Source: Heteroscillospira sp050943935 (GTDB lineage: Bacteria > Bacillota > Clostridia > Oscillospirales > Oscillospiraceae). Taken from it: a stretch of DNA of 64,000 bases. This document shows, one piece after another, positions 57,823 to 64,000 of this stretch (position 1 is its first letter; each line of letters opens with the position of its first letter). A model generated the notes under the pieces. It had not been told where the DNA came from and did not search any database. It saw only the letters and a program-made list of their open reading frames with translations. The translations under genes were made by a program, and so were the position numbers. Location of the stretch: assembly GCA_050943935.1 (NCBI GenBank), contig JBMNQC010000006.1, positions 1 through 64,000 of the forward strand, read 5' to 3'.

Positions 57823-59298
57823 ATGTCGCTTGTATCTGTAAATAAACTCACCTACGCCTATCCGGGCAGCTTTGACAATGTTTTCGAGAATTTCAGCATA
57901 GCCTTCGACACCGACTGGAAGCTGGGTCTCATAGGCCGCAACGGCCGGGGCAAGACCACCCTTCTGCGCCTGCTGGCGGGGGAGCTGGACTCCGCCGGGG
58001 CGATAAGCGCCTCCGTGCCCTTTGCCATGTTCCCGCCGGCCGTGGAGGATATGGAAAAGACCGCCCTTGAGGTCATGGGCGAGGCCTGTCCCTCCGCCGA
58101 GGAGTGGGAGCTTATGCGGGAGGCCGGCCTGCTGGATATTGAGGCCGACGTGCTGCTGCGCCCCTTCTCCACCCTCTCCAACGGCGAGAGGACCAAGGCT
58201 CTGCTGGCGTCCCTGTTCTGCGGCGGGGATCGCTTTCTGCTCATAGACGAACCCACCAACCACCTGGACGAGCTGGGCCGCCGGGCGGTGGCCGCCTATC
58301 TGCGGCGCAAGCGGGGCTTTCTGCTGGTATCCCACGACCGGGATTTTCTGGACGGCTGCACCGACCACATTCTGTCTCTGAACAAGACGGAAGCCGAACT
58401 GCAGAACGGAAATTTCTCCTCCTGGTGGGAGAACAAGAGCCGCCGGGACGCCAGCGAGCAGGCCCGGAACCAGAAGCTCCAGAAAGAGATGACCCGGCTG
58501 CGCGCCGCCGCCGAGCGCACCAACACCTGGTCGGACAGGGTGGAGGCCACAAAGACCGGAAGCCGCAACTCCGGCCTGCGCCCCGACCGGGGCTTCATAG
58601 GCCACAAGGCCGCCAAAATGATGCAGCGCTCCAAGAACATAGAGCAGCGCCGCCAGAGGGCTGTGGAGGAAAAATCCACCTTGCTGCGGGACATAGAGCG
58701 CATGGACGAGCTGAAGCTCCGACCCCTGGATTTCCGCGGACGGCTGTTTGACGCAAAGGAGCTGACGCTTTCCTACGATAGGCGTACGATATGCCGTCCC
58801 CTGACCTTTTCCGTGGAGAGCGGTGACCGCATAGCCCTCAGCGGGCGCAACGGCTGCGGCAAATCCAGCCTGCTGAAAGTCCTCCGCGGGGATGATATGG
58901 AGCGCGGCGGCACCCTGGTGCGCGCCTCGGGGCTCACCATATCCGTGGTACCCCAGGACGCCTCGGGCCTGCGGGGCGCTCTCCGGGATTTCATCCGGGA
59001 CAGCGGCATAGACGAAGCCCTCTTCCGGGCCATACTGAACAAGCTGGCCCTGAGCGGCGCGCAGTCCGAAAAAGACCTGGCCGACTGGTCCGAGGGGCAG
59101 AAAAAGAAGGCCCTCATAGCACGAAGCCTGTGCCAGAGCGCGCACCTGTATATCTGGGACGAGCCGCTGAACTTCATAGACGTCTGGTCCCGTATGCAGC
59201 TGGAGGAGCTTTTGATAGAATACCGTCCCACCCTGCTCTTTGTGGAGCACGACGCCGCCTTCCGCCGCCGTATAGCCACCAAAACCATAGAAATGTAG
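57823..59298 (+). CDS. Lsa/CplR-like ABC-F ribosome protection protein
   Basis: A 491-residue ABC-F protein with two ATPase halves joined by a linker. Half 1: GRNGRGKTTLLRLL, LSNGERTKALLASL, LLIDEPTNHLDE and SHDRDFLDGC. The charged linker (about 205-300) would reach the peptidyl transferase centre. Half 2: GRNGCGKSSLLKVL, WSEGQKKKALIARSL, DEPLNFID. The start (MSLVSVNKLTYAYPGS) and the linker pattern match Lsa/CplR-type proteins giving lincosamide, pleuromutilin and streptogramin A resistance. It is controlled by the attenuator upstream. Confidence 0.9.
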   Translation: MSLVSVNKLTYAYPGSFDNVFENFSIAFDTDWKLGLIGRNGRGKTTLLRLLAGELDSAGAISASVPFAMFPPAVEDMEKTALEVMGEACPSAEEWELMREAGLLDIEADVLLRPFSTLSNGERTKALLASLFCGGDRFLLIDEPTNHLDELGRRAVAAYLRRKRGFLLVSHDRDFLDGCTDHILSLNKTEAELQNGNFSSWWENKSRRDASEQARNQKLQKEMTRLRAAAERTNTWSDRVEATKTGSRNSGLRPDRGFIGHKAAKMMQRSKNIEQRRQRAVEEKSTLLRDIERMDELKLRPLDFRGRLFDAKELTLSYDRRTICRPLTFSVESGDRIALSGRNGCGKSSLLKVLRGDDMERGGTLVRASGLTISVVPQDASGLRGALRDFIRDSGIDEALFRAILNKLALSGAQSEKDLADWSEGQKKKALIARSLCQSAHLYIWDEPLNFIDVWSRMQLEELLIEYRPTLLFVEHDAAFRRRIATKTIEM

Positions 59299-59302
59299 TA
59301 AA

Positions 59303-59353
59303 AAAGCGCTTCAAGAGACACTTCATATGAGGAAGTGTCTCTTGGGGCGCTTT
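59303..59353 (+). terminator. ABC-F terminator
   Basis: Long stem (aaagcgc/gcgcttt outside, aagagacacttc/gaagtgtctctt inside), 59303-59353, five bases past the stop. The T tract is short. 59354-59434 holds no gene. Confidence 0.8.
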
Positions 59354-59434
59354 AGATAATTTGTAAAGACGTTTTGATATGACGAATTGAGCATACGGGA
59401 GGCAGAGCGTAAAATTCTTGCCTCCCATATGTTT

Positions 59435-59767
59435 TTATATTTTCTCTTTATACTTTTTTCCCCAAGCTTCCATTGCAGAAATAATAGGCCGCATTGACTC
59501 ACCGAGTTCAGAAAGAGAATATTCAACTCTCGGCGGAACTTCGGGATATACTGTACGGATAATAATACCGTCGCTTTCCATTGAACGCAGACTGTCGGTT
59601 AATACTTTTTGGCTGATACCTTCAAGCGATTTTTGCAATTCATTAAATCTCCACGGACGGGCAAGCAAATTTCTCATTATCAGCAATTTCCATTTACTTC
59701 CTATCATTTGAACGGTAGTAGCCACGGGACAAGCTGGCAATTCTTCTTTTTTTATCAAAACGAGCAC
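59435..59767 (-). CDS. HxlR-family regulator
   Basis: A 110-residue winged-helix protein with the HxlR signature: N-terminal Cys (CPVATTVQMIGSKWKLLIM), LARPWRFNELQKSLEGISQKVLTDSL in the recognition region (cited in part) and a beta wing. Several HxlR proteins sense electrophiles or disulfide stress through the conserved Cys. The start is a GTG at 59765-59767. It diverges from the ACGx-peptide operon and probably controls it and itself through the sites at 59901-59961. Confidence 0.9.
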   Translation of the reverse strand: MLVLIKKEELPACPVATTVQMIGSKWKLLIMRNLLARPWRFNELQKSLEGISQKVLTDSLRSMESDGIIIRTVYPEVPPRVEYSLSELGESMRPIISAMEAWGKKYKEKI

Positions 59768-59900
59768 CTCTAATCGAATGTTACATCATATTATAATGTT
59801 ATATTTATATTTTACTGTAATATCGCTGAGAAATCAATAGAGCAGTCTCGGCTTCAAAAAATATTATCGTTAAAATGTCCGTAAATACGCAAAAGTTACA

Positions 59901-59961
59901 AAAAAGTGCGTATCCCTATAAAAAAGTGCGTACTTGTACGAGCAGAATTTATCAGTACAAT
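59901..59961 (+). promoter_or_regulatory. Operator and promoter of the ACGx operon
   Basis: The direct repeat aaaaagtgcgta occurs at 59901 and 59921, 20 bases apart. The palindrome cgtac-tt-gtacg (59929-59940) overlaps a -35 TTGTAC (59934-59939), with 16 bases to a -10 TACAAT (59956-59961). Such a palindrome over -35 fits repression by the divergent HxlR protein. The 246-base gap 59768-60013 otherwise has AT-rich DNA with a further TATAAT-like region near 59791. Confidence 0.55.
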
Positions 59962-60013
59962 TATAGATACAGGGAGGCAAAACTCGCTGAATATACTAAT
60001 GGAGGTCAATATT

Positions 60014-60256
60014 ATGGCACTCAAAGACATTTTAGGTTGGAACAAAAAAGAGGAAGCACCTGCTTCTGCTTGCGGAACAGCTTGCGGAGCATCTGACAAG
60101 CCTGCTGAAACCCCTGCTGCTTGTGGTTCAGCCTGCGGAGCAGGCGACAAGCCCGCCGAGTCCCCTGCCGCTTGCGGATCAGCCTGCGGAGCAGGCGACA
60201 AGCTCGCCGAGTCCCCTGCCGCTTGCGGATCAGCCTGCGGAGCAGGCGATAAATAA
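60014..60256 (+). CDS. ACGx-repeat precursor peptide
   Basis: An 80-residue small protein: a leader-like start (MALKDILGWNKKEEAPA) then four copies of a 17-residue unit ACGxACGAxDKxAExPA (residues 19-80, last copy cut short). The eight cysteines (20, 24, 37, 41, 54, 58, 71, 75) sit in ACGxACG pairs. No signal peptide. GGAGG lies 8 bases before the ATG. It stands directly upstream of a radical SAM/SPASM enzyme, as a RiPP precursor would, and matches the pattern I remember from the NCBI family name ACGX system. The modification and final product are unknown. Confidence 0.85.
   Translation: MALKDILGWNKKEEAPASACGTACGASDKPAETPAACGSACGAGDKPAESPAACGSACGAGDKLAESPAACGSACGAGDK
60068..60253 (+). repeat. 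51-base tandem repeat in the precursor gene
   Basis: Units 60068-60118, 60119-60169, 60170-60220 and a partial 60221-60253 each encode ACGxACGAxDKxAExPA. The last three are nearly identical in DNA, suggesting recent duplication or gene conversion, so repeat number may vary between strains. Confidence 0.85.
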
Positions 60257-60271
60257 TTGCTCCAAACTGGG

Positions 60272-60301
60272 GTTCCCGATGAATGTGTTTTCATCGGGAA
60301 C
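60272..60301 (+). promoter_or_regulatory. Stem-loop between precursor and radical SAM gene
   Basis: Perfect 12-bp stem gttcccgatgaa/ttcatcgggaac (60272-60283 with 60290-60301) with a six-base loop and no T run. Probably a partial terminator or mRNA stabiliser that keeps the precursor more abundant than the enzyme. Confidence 0.65.
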
Positions 60302-60349
60302 ATTTAACAACAACACGGATTATCCGTTTATTATATGAGGTAAATTACT

Positions 60350-61381
60350 ATGAAACAATATTTTTCTTTTCAATGGCACATTACAGATGAATGTGACCAA
60401 AGGTGCAAGCATTGCTATATTTTTTCCGAGAACAGCTGCAGAAAGCCCGATATGATGAATTGGGAACAAATGCAGGATACTTTCTATAACTGCCTTGATT
60501 TTTGTAAGGTATATGACCGTTTGCCGTATTTTTATATCACAGGCGGCGATCCGATTTTACACCCAGACTTTTGGAGTCTGCTTGAGCTTATGAAAGAAAA
60601 TGAAATACCGTTTACCATTCTCGGCAACCCATTTCATTTAACAGATGATGTTTGCAGAAAACTTAAAGAATACGGCTGTCAAAAATATCAGTTGTCACTT
60701 GATGGTATGCGTGAAACACACGATTGGTTTCGCAAGACAGGCTCATTTGATTGTACTTTAGAGAAAATCGGTTGTATCAATCGTGCAGGTATTCGTTCAG
60801 TAGTTATGACAACAGTATCGGGAACAAATATCAAAGAAGTACCAGATATTATTGATACGGTTGTAAAGGCTGACGTAAACGTATTTGCATTTGCACGCTA
60901 TTGTCCTACAAGCGAAGAAAAAAATACAGGAATGACACCGCAGGAATACCGTAATTTGCTTGCCACTTGCGACAAAAAGTTTAAAGAATATGAAGCGAAT
61001 GGGTGTCAGACATATTTTAATAAGAAAGACCATTTGTGGACTTTGTATGAGTATGAAACAGGTGAGTTTAAAATTCCCGAAGCTATCGAGGACGGAATGA
61101 TATACGGAGGCTGTAACTGTGGTAACTGTCATTTGACAATAGTTCCGACGGGAGATGTTTTCGCCTGCCGAAGAGTACAGAACAGTAAGGTGGGAAATGT
61201 ATTTGAGGACAGACTTGCTGATGTGTGGGTTTGTGAAATGGAAGACTACCGTGACTATACAAAATTTGAAAAATGCTCAAAATGTGAGCTTTTAGCGTGG
61301 TGTCGTGGCTGCCCTGCTGTGGCAAGTGGAAAAGACGGTAATTTTTATGCGGCAGACCCGCAATGTTGGAAGGAAGTGTGA
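60350..61381 (+). CDS. Radical SAM/SPASM peptide-modifying enzyme
   Basis: A 343-residue enzyme. Radical SAM cluster motif CDQRCKHC (Cys-x3-Cys-x2-Cys near residue 15) and YITGGDPILHP (GGE-like motif) in the first half. The C-terminal SPASM domain has seven or more Cys (GGCNCGNCHLTIVPTGDVFACRRV in part CNCGNC; then CSKCELLAWCRGCP and DPQCW), binding auxiliary 4Fe-4S clusters. Such enzymes install thioether, C-C or epimer changes on RiPP precursors. The partner here is the upstream ACGx peptide. It is followed by a nitroreductase-like gene three bases later. Confidence 0.93.
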   Translation: MKQYFSFQWHITDECDQRCKHCYIFSENSCRKPDMMNWEQMQDTFYNCLDFCKVYDRLPYFYITGGDPILHPDFWSLLELMKENEIPFTILGNPFHLTDDVCRKLKEYGCQKYQLSLDGMRETHDWFRKTGSFDCTLEKIGCINRAGIRSVVMTTVSGTNIKEVPDIIDTVVKADVNVFAFARYCPTSEEKNTGMTPQEYRNLLATCDKKFKEYEANGCQTYFNKKDHLWTLYEYETGEFKIPEAIEDGMIYGGCNCGNCHLTIVPTGDVFACRRVQNSKVGNVFEDRLADVWVCEMEDYRDYTKFEKCSKCELLAWCRGCPAVASGKDGNFYAADPQCWKEV

Positions 61382-61384
61382 ATT

Positions 61385-61960
61385 ATGTTAATGGATATTA
61401 TTAAAGCTCGTCATTCTATCCGAAAGTACACGGATAAGCAAATCAGCCGTGAGGATATGGAGAAAATTATGGAAGCAGGTAATTTTGCTCCTAATGCAGG
61501 CGGCGGTCAGCGTAGTATTTTAATCGGAGTTCACAACAAAGATTTAGTAACCCAAATAGGAATAATGAATCTTTCAAAATTTGACCGTAGTAACCTTGCA
61601 GGCTCTTATGTTTCAAAGGAACAGCCGAGTGTAATTGATGATGAACATATTAAAAACGGCTTTTACGATGCACCGAGTGTTGTAGCTATTTTCGGGCAGA
61701 ATGGATTTTTATTTCGGGAAGCAGACGCTTTTTGCTGTGCCGAAAATATGGTTTTACAGGCAACAGAACTTGGCATTGCGTCCTGCATAATTTCTCGTGG
61801 AGCAGAAACATTTTTAAGTGCAGAGGGGCAAAAAATACTCAAGCAGTGGGAAATTCCCGAAAACTATTCTGCGATTTGCTTTGTTATTCTCGGATATATT
61901 GACGGTGAGCAGCCGCACACAAAACCGAGAAAAGCGGGAAGGGTAAGAATTATTGAATAG
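61385..61960 (+). CDS. Nitroreductase-like flavoprotein of the ACGx operon
   Basis: A 191-residue FMN flavoprotein: HSIRKYTDKQ (FMN phosphate), FAPNAGGGQRS and ENMVLQATELGIASC. It has no obvious RiPP precursor-recognition motif. It starts three bases after the radical SAM stop, so it is in the same operon and may supply electrons or oxidise the product. AT-rich codons differ from those of the nitroreductase at 49577-50119. Confidence 0.9.
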   Translation: MLMDIIKARHSIRKYTDKQISREDMEKIMEAGNFAPNAGGGQRSILIGVHNKDLVTQIGIMNLSKFDRSNLAGSYVSKEQPSVIDDEHIKNGFYDAPSVVAIFGQNGFLFREADAFCCAENMVLQATELGIASCIISRGAETFLSAEGQKILKQWEIPENYSAICFVILGYIDGEQPHTKPRKAGRVRIIE

Positions 61961-61968
61961 GTGATAAT

Positions 61969-62583
61969 ATGGACGCCGAAACTTGTATAAACAAACTAAG
62001 ACTTGTGGGAACATTGAGCTTTGCTACAGTTGACAGGAATGGAAACCCACAAATACGTTGTGTAAGCGCAATACATTATGAAAGAAGCATAATGTATTTT
62101 TTTACAGCACGAGGAAAAAATTTCTGCCGTGAACTTCTTGAAAACGGTAATGTACAGGTTCTCGCACATACAAAATACAATGAAATGATTCGCTTGTCGG
62201 GTAAGGCCGCGCCGGTTCCACATAATGAACAGCAAATGTTAATTGATATTATTTTTTCCGAACAGCCGTATTTATCAAATGTGTATCCTGCCGACACCCG
62301 TGAAATTGGAATTGTTTTCTGTATCAAAAACGCTGAAATTGAATATTTCAATCTAGGTGTCAATCCTATTTTCCGAGAATACTATACAATCGGTAACGGT
62401 AAAGTGTTTTTTAAAGGCTACAAAATTTCAGATAGCTGCATTGGGTGTGGGGCGTGTGAAAAAGTGTGTCCTCAGAGATGTATCGAAAAAGGCAATCCGT
62501 ATAAAATCCGCCATAATAACTGTTTGTACTGCGGAGCTTGCTATGAAAAGTGTCCTGTTAAAGCGATTGAAAGGTTAGGATGA
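61969..62583 (+). CDS. Flavin-barrel/ferredoxin fusion
   Basis: A 204-residue fusion: N-terminal FMN-binding split barrel of the pyridoxamine oxidase class (TLSFATVDRNGNPQIRCVSA ..., AHTKYNEMIRLSGKAAP) and two C-terminal 4Fe-4S clusters (CIGCGACEKVCPQRC and CLYCGACYEKCPV). Gap to the previous gene 8 bases. It could pass electrons to the radical SAM enzyme or the nitroreductase. The exact substrate is unknown. Confidence 0.9.
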   Translation: MDAETCINKLRLVGTLSFATVDRNGNPQIRCVSAIHYERSIMYFFTARGKNFCRELLENGNVQVLAHTKYNEMIRLSGKAAPVPHNEQQMLIDIIFSEQPYLSNVYPADTREIGIVFCIKNAEIEYFNLGVNPIFREYYTIGNGKVFFKGYKISDSCIGCGACEKVCPQRCIEKGNPYKIRHNNCLYCGACYEKCPVKAIERLG

Positions 62584-62592
62584 AATCAACCA

Positions 62593-63027
62593 ATGGAATA
62601 TAGAAAAACAAACGATGTGATTTATCTTCGGATTGATAAAAATGAAAAAATAGTTGAAACAATCAAGACGGTGTGTGTAAAGGAAATGGTTTGCGGAGGA
62701 CATTTTCAAGGAATTGGAGCTTGTGATTCAGCAACGCTTTCAACTTATTTGCCCGATAAAAATGATTTTACAGACCATACCATTTCTGGAATGATTGAGA
62801 TGATTTCTCTTATGGGGAATATCTCTGTTGATAGTAATAACGAGCCTTTTTTGCATAGTCACGCTGTTTTCTCACACTTAAATAATAAGGGAGAAATTGT
62901 TGTAACAGCAGGACATTTGAAGGAAGCAAACATAAGTTACACAGGAGAAATTGTTATCACATTAGCAAGCGATGTGATTCGCAGGAAGATAGACTCCGAA
63001 ACCGGTATTGAGGTGTGGAAACTATAA
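62593..63027 (+). CDS. PPC/DUF296-domain protein
   Basis: A 144-residue protein of the PPC (DUF296) type: GGHFQGIGACDSATLSTY, FLHSHAVFSHLNNKGEIVVTAGHL (cited in part) and the conserved His pair HSHAVF. Bacterial PPC proteins are small trimers that may bind metal or nucleic acid. It is the last gene of the operon (gap 9 bases) and is closed by a perfect terminator. Its tie to peptide modification is unknown. Confidence 0.85.
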   Translation: MEYRKTNDVIYLRIDKNEKIVETIKTVCVKEMVCGGHFQGIGACDSATLSTYLPDKNDFTDHTISGMIEMISLMGNISVDSNNEPFLHSHAVFSHLNNKGEIVVTAGHLKEANISYTGEIVITLASDVIRRKIDSETGIEVWKL

Positions 63028-63073
63028 AAAGTATTGGGCGCGGAGATGATTTGTCTCCGCGCCCAATACTTTT
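63027..63073. terminator. Bidirectional terminator
   Basis: Perfect 20-bp stem (63027-63046 with 63054-63073), flanked by A and T runs. It ends the ACGx operon (plus) and the ECF gene (minus). Confidence 0.92.
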
Positions 63074-63084
63074 TATAGTTTGTG

Positions 63085-64000
63085 TCACTCCACAAGGCCA
63101 TATTTAATCTTTATACGGTCCAGTTTTTCCAAAATGGGCTCCGCGCCGAACCAGAGGAAAAGCCAGGTCGCCGCCGCGTGTACGCAGTCCATTGGGAAAC
63201 CGGTAATGCAGTAAGTAATAATAACCTGCCATCCCAGTTCGCTCGCCCACAGTAAAGCTGAGCTTGAATTCATGATGCCGCCGTATACCAGAATGGCGCA
63301 TAAAGCGCCGAACACGCACATAGCTCCCCTTGTGCGGCGCAGCAGGCCTTTTCTAAACAGCACTCCGGCCAGGAAGCCTATAATGCCCATGGCAAACATC
63401 TGCCACGGCGTCCACGGTCCCTGGGAGTACAGCACATTTGAGGCCAGCATGGTCATAGCTCCCACCAGGAAGCCGGTCTCTCCACCGAAAGCTACGCCAG
63501 ATATGATTGTGATGGCCATTACGGGCTTGAACTGGGGCAGCATGAAAAATACTGCGCGCCCAGCCACTCCTATGGCGCAGAGCACCGCTATCACCACAAG
63601 CTCACGGGCCTGTGGCTTTCTGCCCTCAAAGACGAGGAAAAATGGCAGCATAGTCTCCAAGAGGATGAGCAGGGCTATGAAATAATACTTTCTACCTCCC
63701 AGATAATATATGCCTATGAACAGAGTAAGAGGGATGAACAAAAGGATAAGCGCCGTCGCCAAAAGTGTGCGCCTGGTCAGCTTACGCTTCTCTTTCGGAG
63801 TCTGCACCAAATAGTCCGGGCGAGGGCTTCGCCGGGTGATGCTGGTGGCAAAGACGAACAAAGCGGCAATAAACAGCGTGTAAAGCCGCAGCTGCCCGCC
63901 GGCCAAGGTGGTCATCCCATCTGGAGAAACCAGCTGCGTCAGGTCGTGTATTCCCATAAAACTCATAAACAGCACAAAGGCGACAACACCGGACGCAGCT
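63085..64000 (-). CDS. ECF-type transporter S component (partial)
   Basis: At least 296 residues; the reading frame stays open to the window edge, so the true start probably lies beyond it (a GTG near 63975 is the last candidate inside). It has about nine hydrophobic helices. The C-terminal part (LPQFKPVMAITIISGVAFGGETGFLVGAM, in part VMAITIISGVAFGGETGF; and GPWTPWQMFAMGIIGFLAG) matches ECF substrate-capture proteins for vitamins. The N-terminal helices are an extra domain. Substrate unknown; its energising module is not in view. Confidence 0.8.
   Translation of the reverse strand, partial: AASGVVAFVLFMSFMGIHDLTQLVSPDGMTTLAGGQLRLYTLFIAALFVFATSITRRSPRPDYLVQTPKEKRKLTRRTLLATALILLFIPLTLFIGIYYLGGRKYYFIALLILLETMLPFFLVFEGRKPQARELVVIAVLCAIGVAGRAVFFMLPQFKPVMAITIISGVAFGGETGFLVGAMTMLASNVLYSQGPWTPWQMFAMGIIGFLAGVLFRKGLLRRTRGAMCVFGALCAILVYGGIMNSSSALLWASELGWQVIITYCITGFPMDCVHAAATWLFLWFGAEPILEKLDRIKIKYGLVE

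Noticed and set aside
57625..59250. Long minus-strand open frame over the ABC-F gene
   Set aside because: Antisense to a protein with intact ATPase motifs; the Gly/Leu-rich product looks like a GC-driven artefact.
60068..60253. CRISPR array
   Set aside because: The 51-base repeats are contiguous without spacers and are in frame within a coding gene.

Overview
The window looks like chromosomal DNA of a GC-rich, low-GC-lineage (Firmicutes/Clostridia) strict anaerobe, most like gut Oscillospiraceae. The evidence is a group A [FeFe] hydrogenase, S-layer-homology (SLH) surface proteins, a T-box leader, HPr kinase, WhiA/YvcK/RapZ, lipoprotein signal peptides and strong AGGAGG ribosome binding sites. 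Genus assignment is inference.

Region 1 (about 39-15324) is an integrated element. It has split a host tRNA-Arg(CCU) gene inside the anticodon loop: the 5' half lies at 7-46 and the matching 3' half at 15325-15361, with an 8-base core shared by both junctions. The element carries a complete tRNA-Arg(CCU) of its own at 88-164, next to its integrase and excisionase-like genes. Its cargo is plasmid-like: an actin-type partition pair (ParM and a ParR-like protein), a CHC2-zinc-finger primase, a RecD2-type helicase, a putative annealing protein, a VirB2-like membrane protein, a Y-family polymerase diverging from an SRAP/HMCES-type peptidase, and several small proteins. I see no relaxase, VirB4 or VirD4, so it looks like a reduced or mobilizable relative of a conjugative element.

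Region 2 (15.4-26 kb) holds two very large secreted SLH proteins, one with lamin-tail and metallophosphoesterase domains and one with a repeat-rich body, then an NhaC-family transporter under a T-box leader. A gene-poor stretch of 25.86-27.0 kb follows, with dispersed GC-rich repeats and a candidate small RNA.

Region 3 (27-41.4 kb) is core metabolism and housekeeping: a FAD/Rieske oxidoreductase, a YyaL-type thioredoxin-domain protein, a sodium:solute symporter, a TetR regulator, dnaE, the whiA-yvcK-rapZ-murB cluster, hprK and rpmB. Region 4 (41.5-48.1 kb) is a complete phosphate module, pstSCAB-phoU followed by a PhoP/PhoR-like two-component pair, with a candidate Pho box before pstS.

Region 5 (48.1-59.3 kb) holds a MATE transporter behind a leader that looks like an attenuator, a nitroreductase, the two-gene [FeFe] hydrogenase and NuoF/GltD-like flavoprotein operon, a divergent three-gene ABC importer, a YitT protein, and an Lsa/CplR-like ABC-F protein behind a six-codon leader peptide and two terminator hairpins.

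Region 6 (59.4-63.1 kb) is AT-rich and looks acquired. An HxlR regulator diverges from a tight five-gene operon: a small protein with four ACGxACG cysteine repeats, a radical SAM/SPASM enzyme, a nitroreductase-like flavoprotein, a flavin-barrel/ferredoxin fusion and a PPC/DUF296 protein. This is a RiPP-like peptide modification system and the strongest candidate for unusual biology here. The window ends inside an ECF-type transporter gene.
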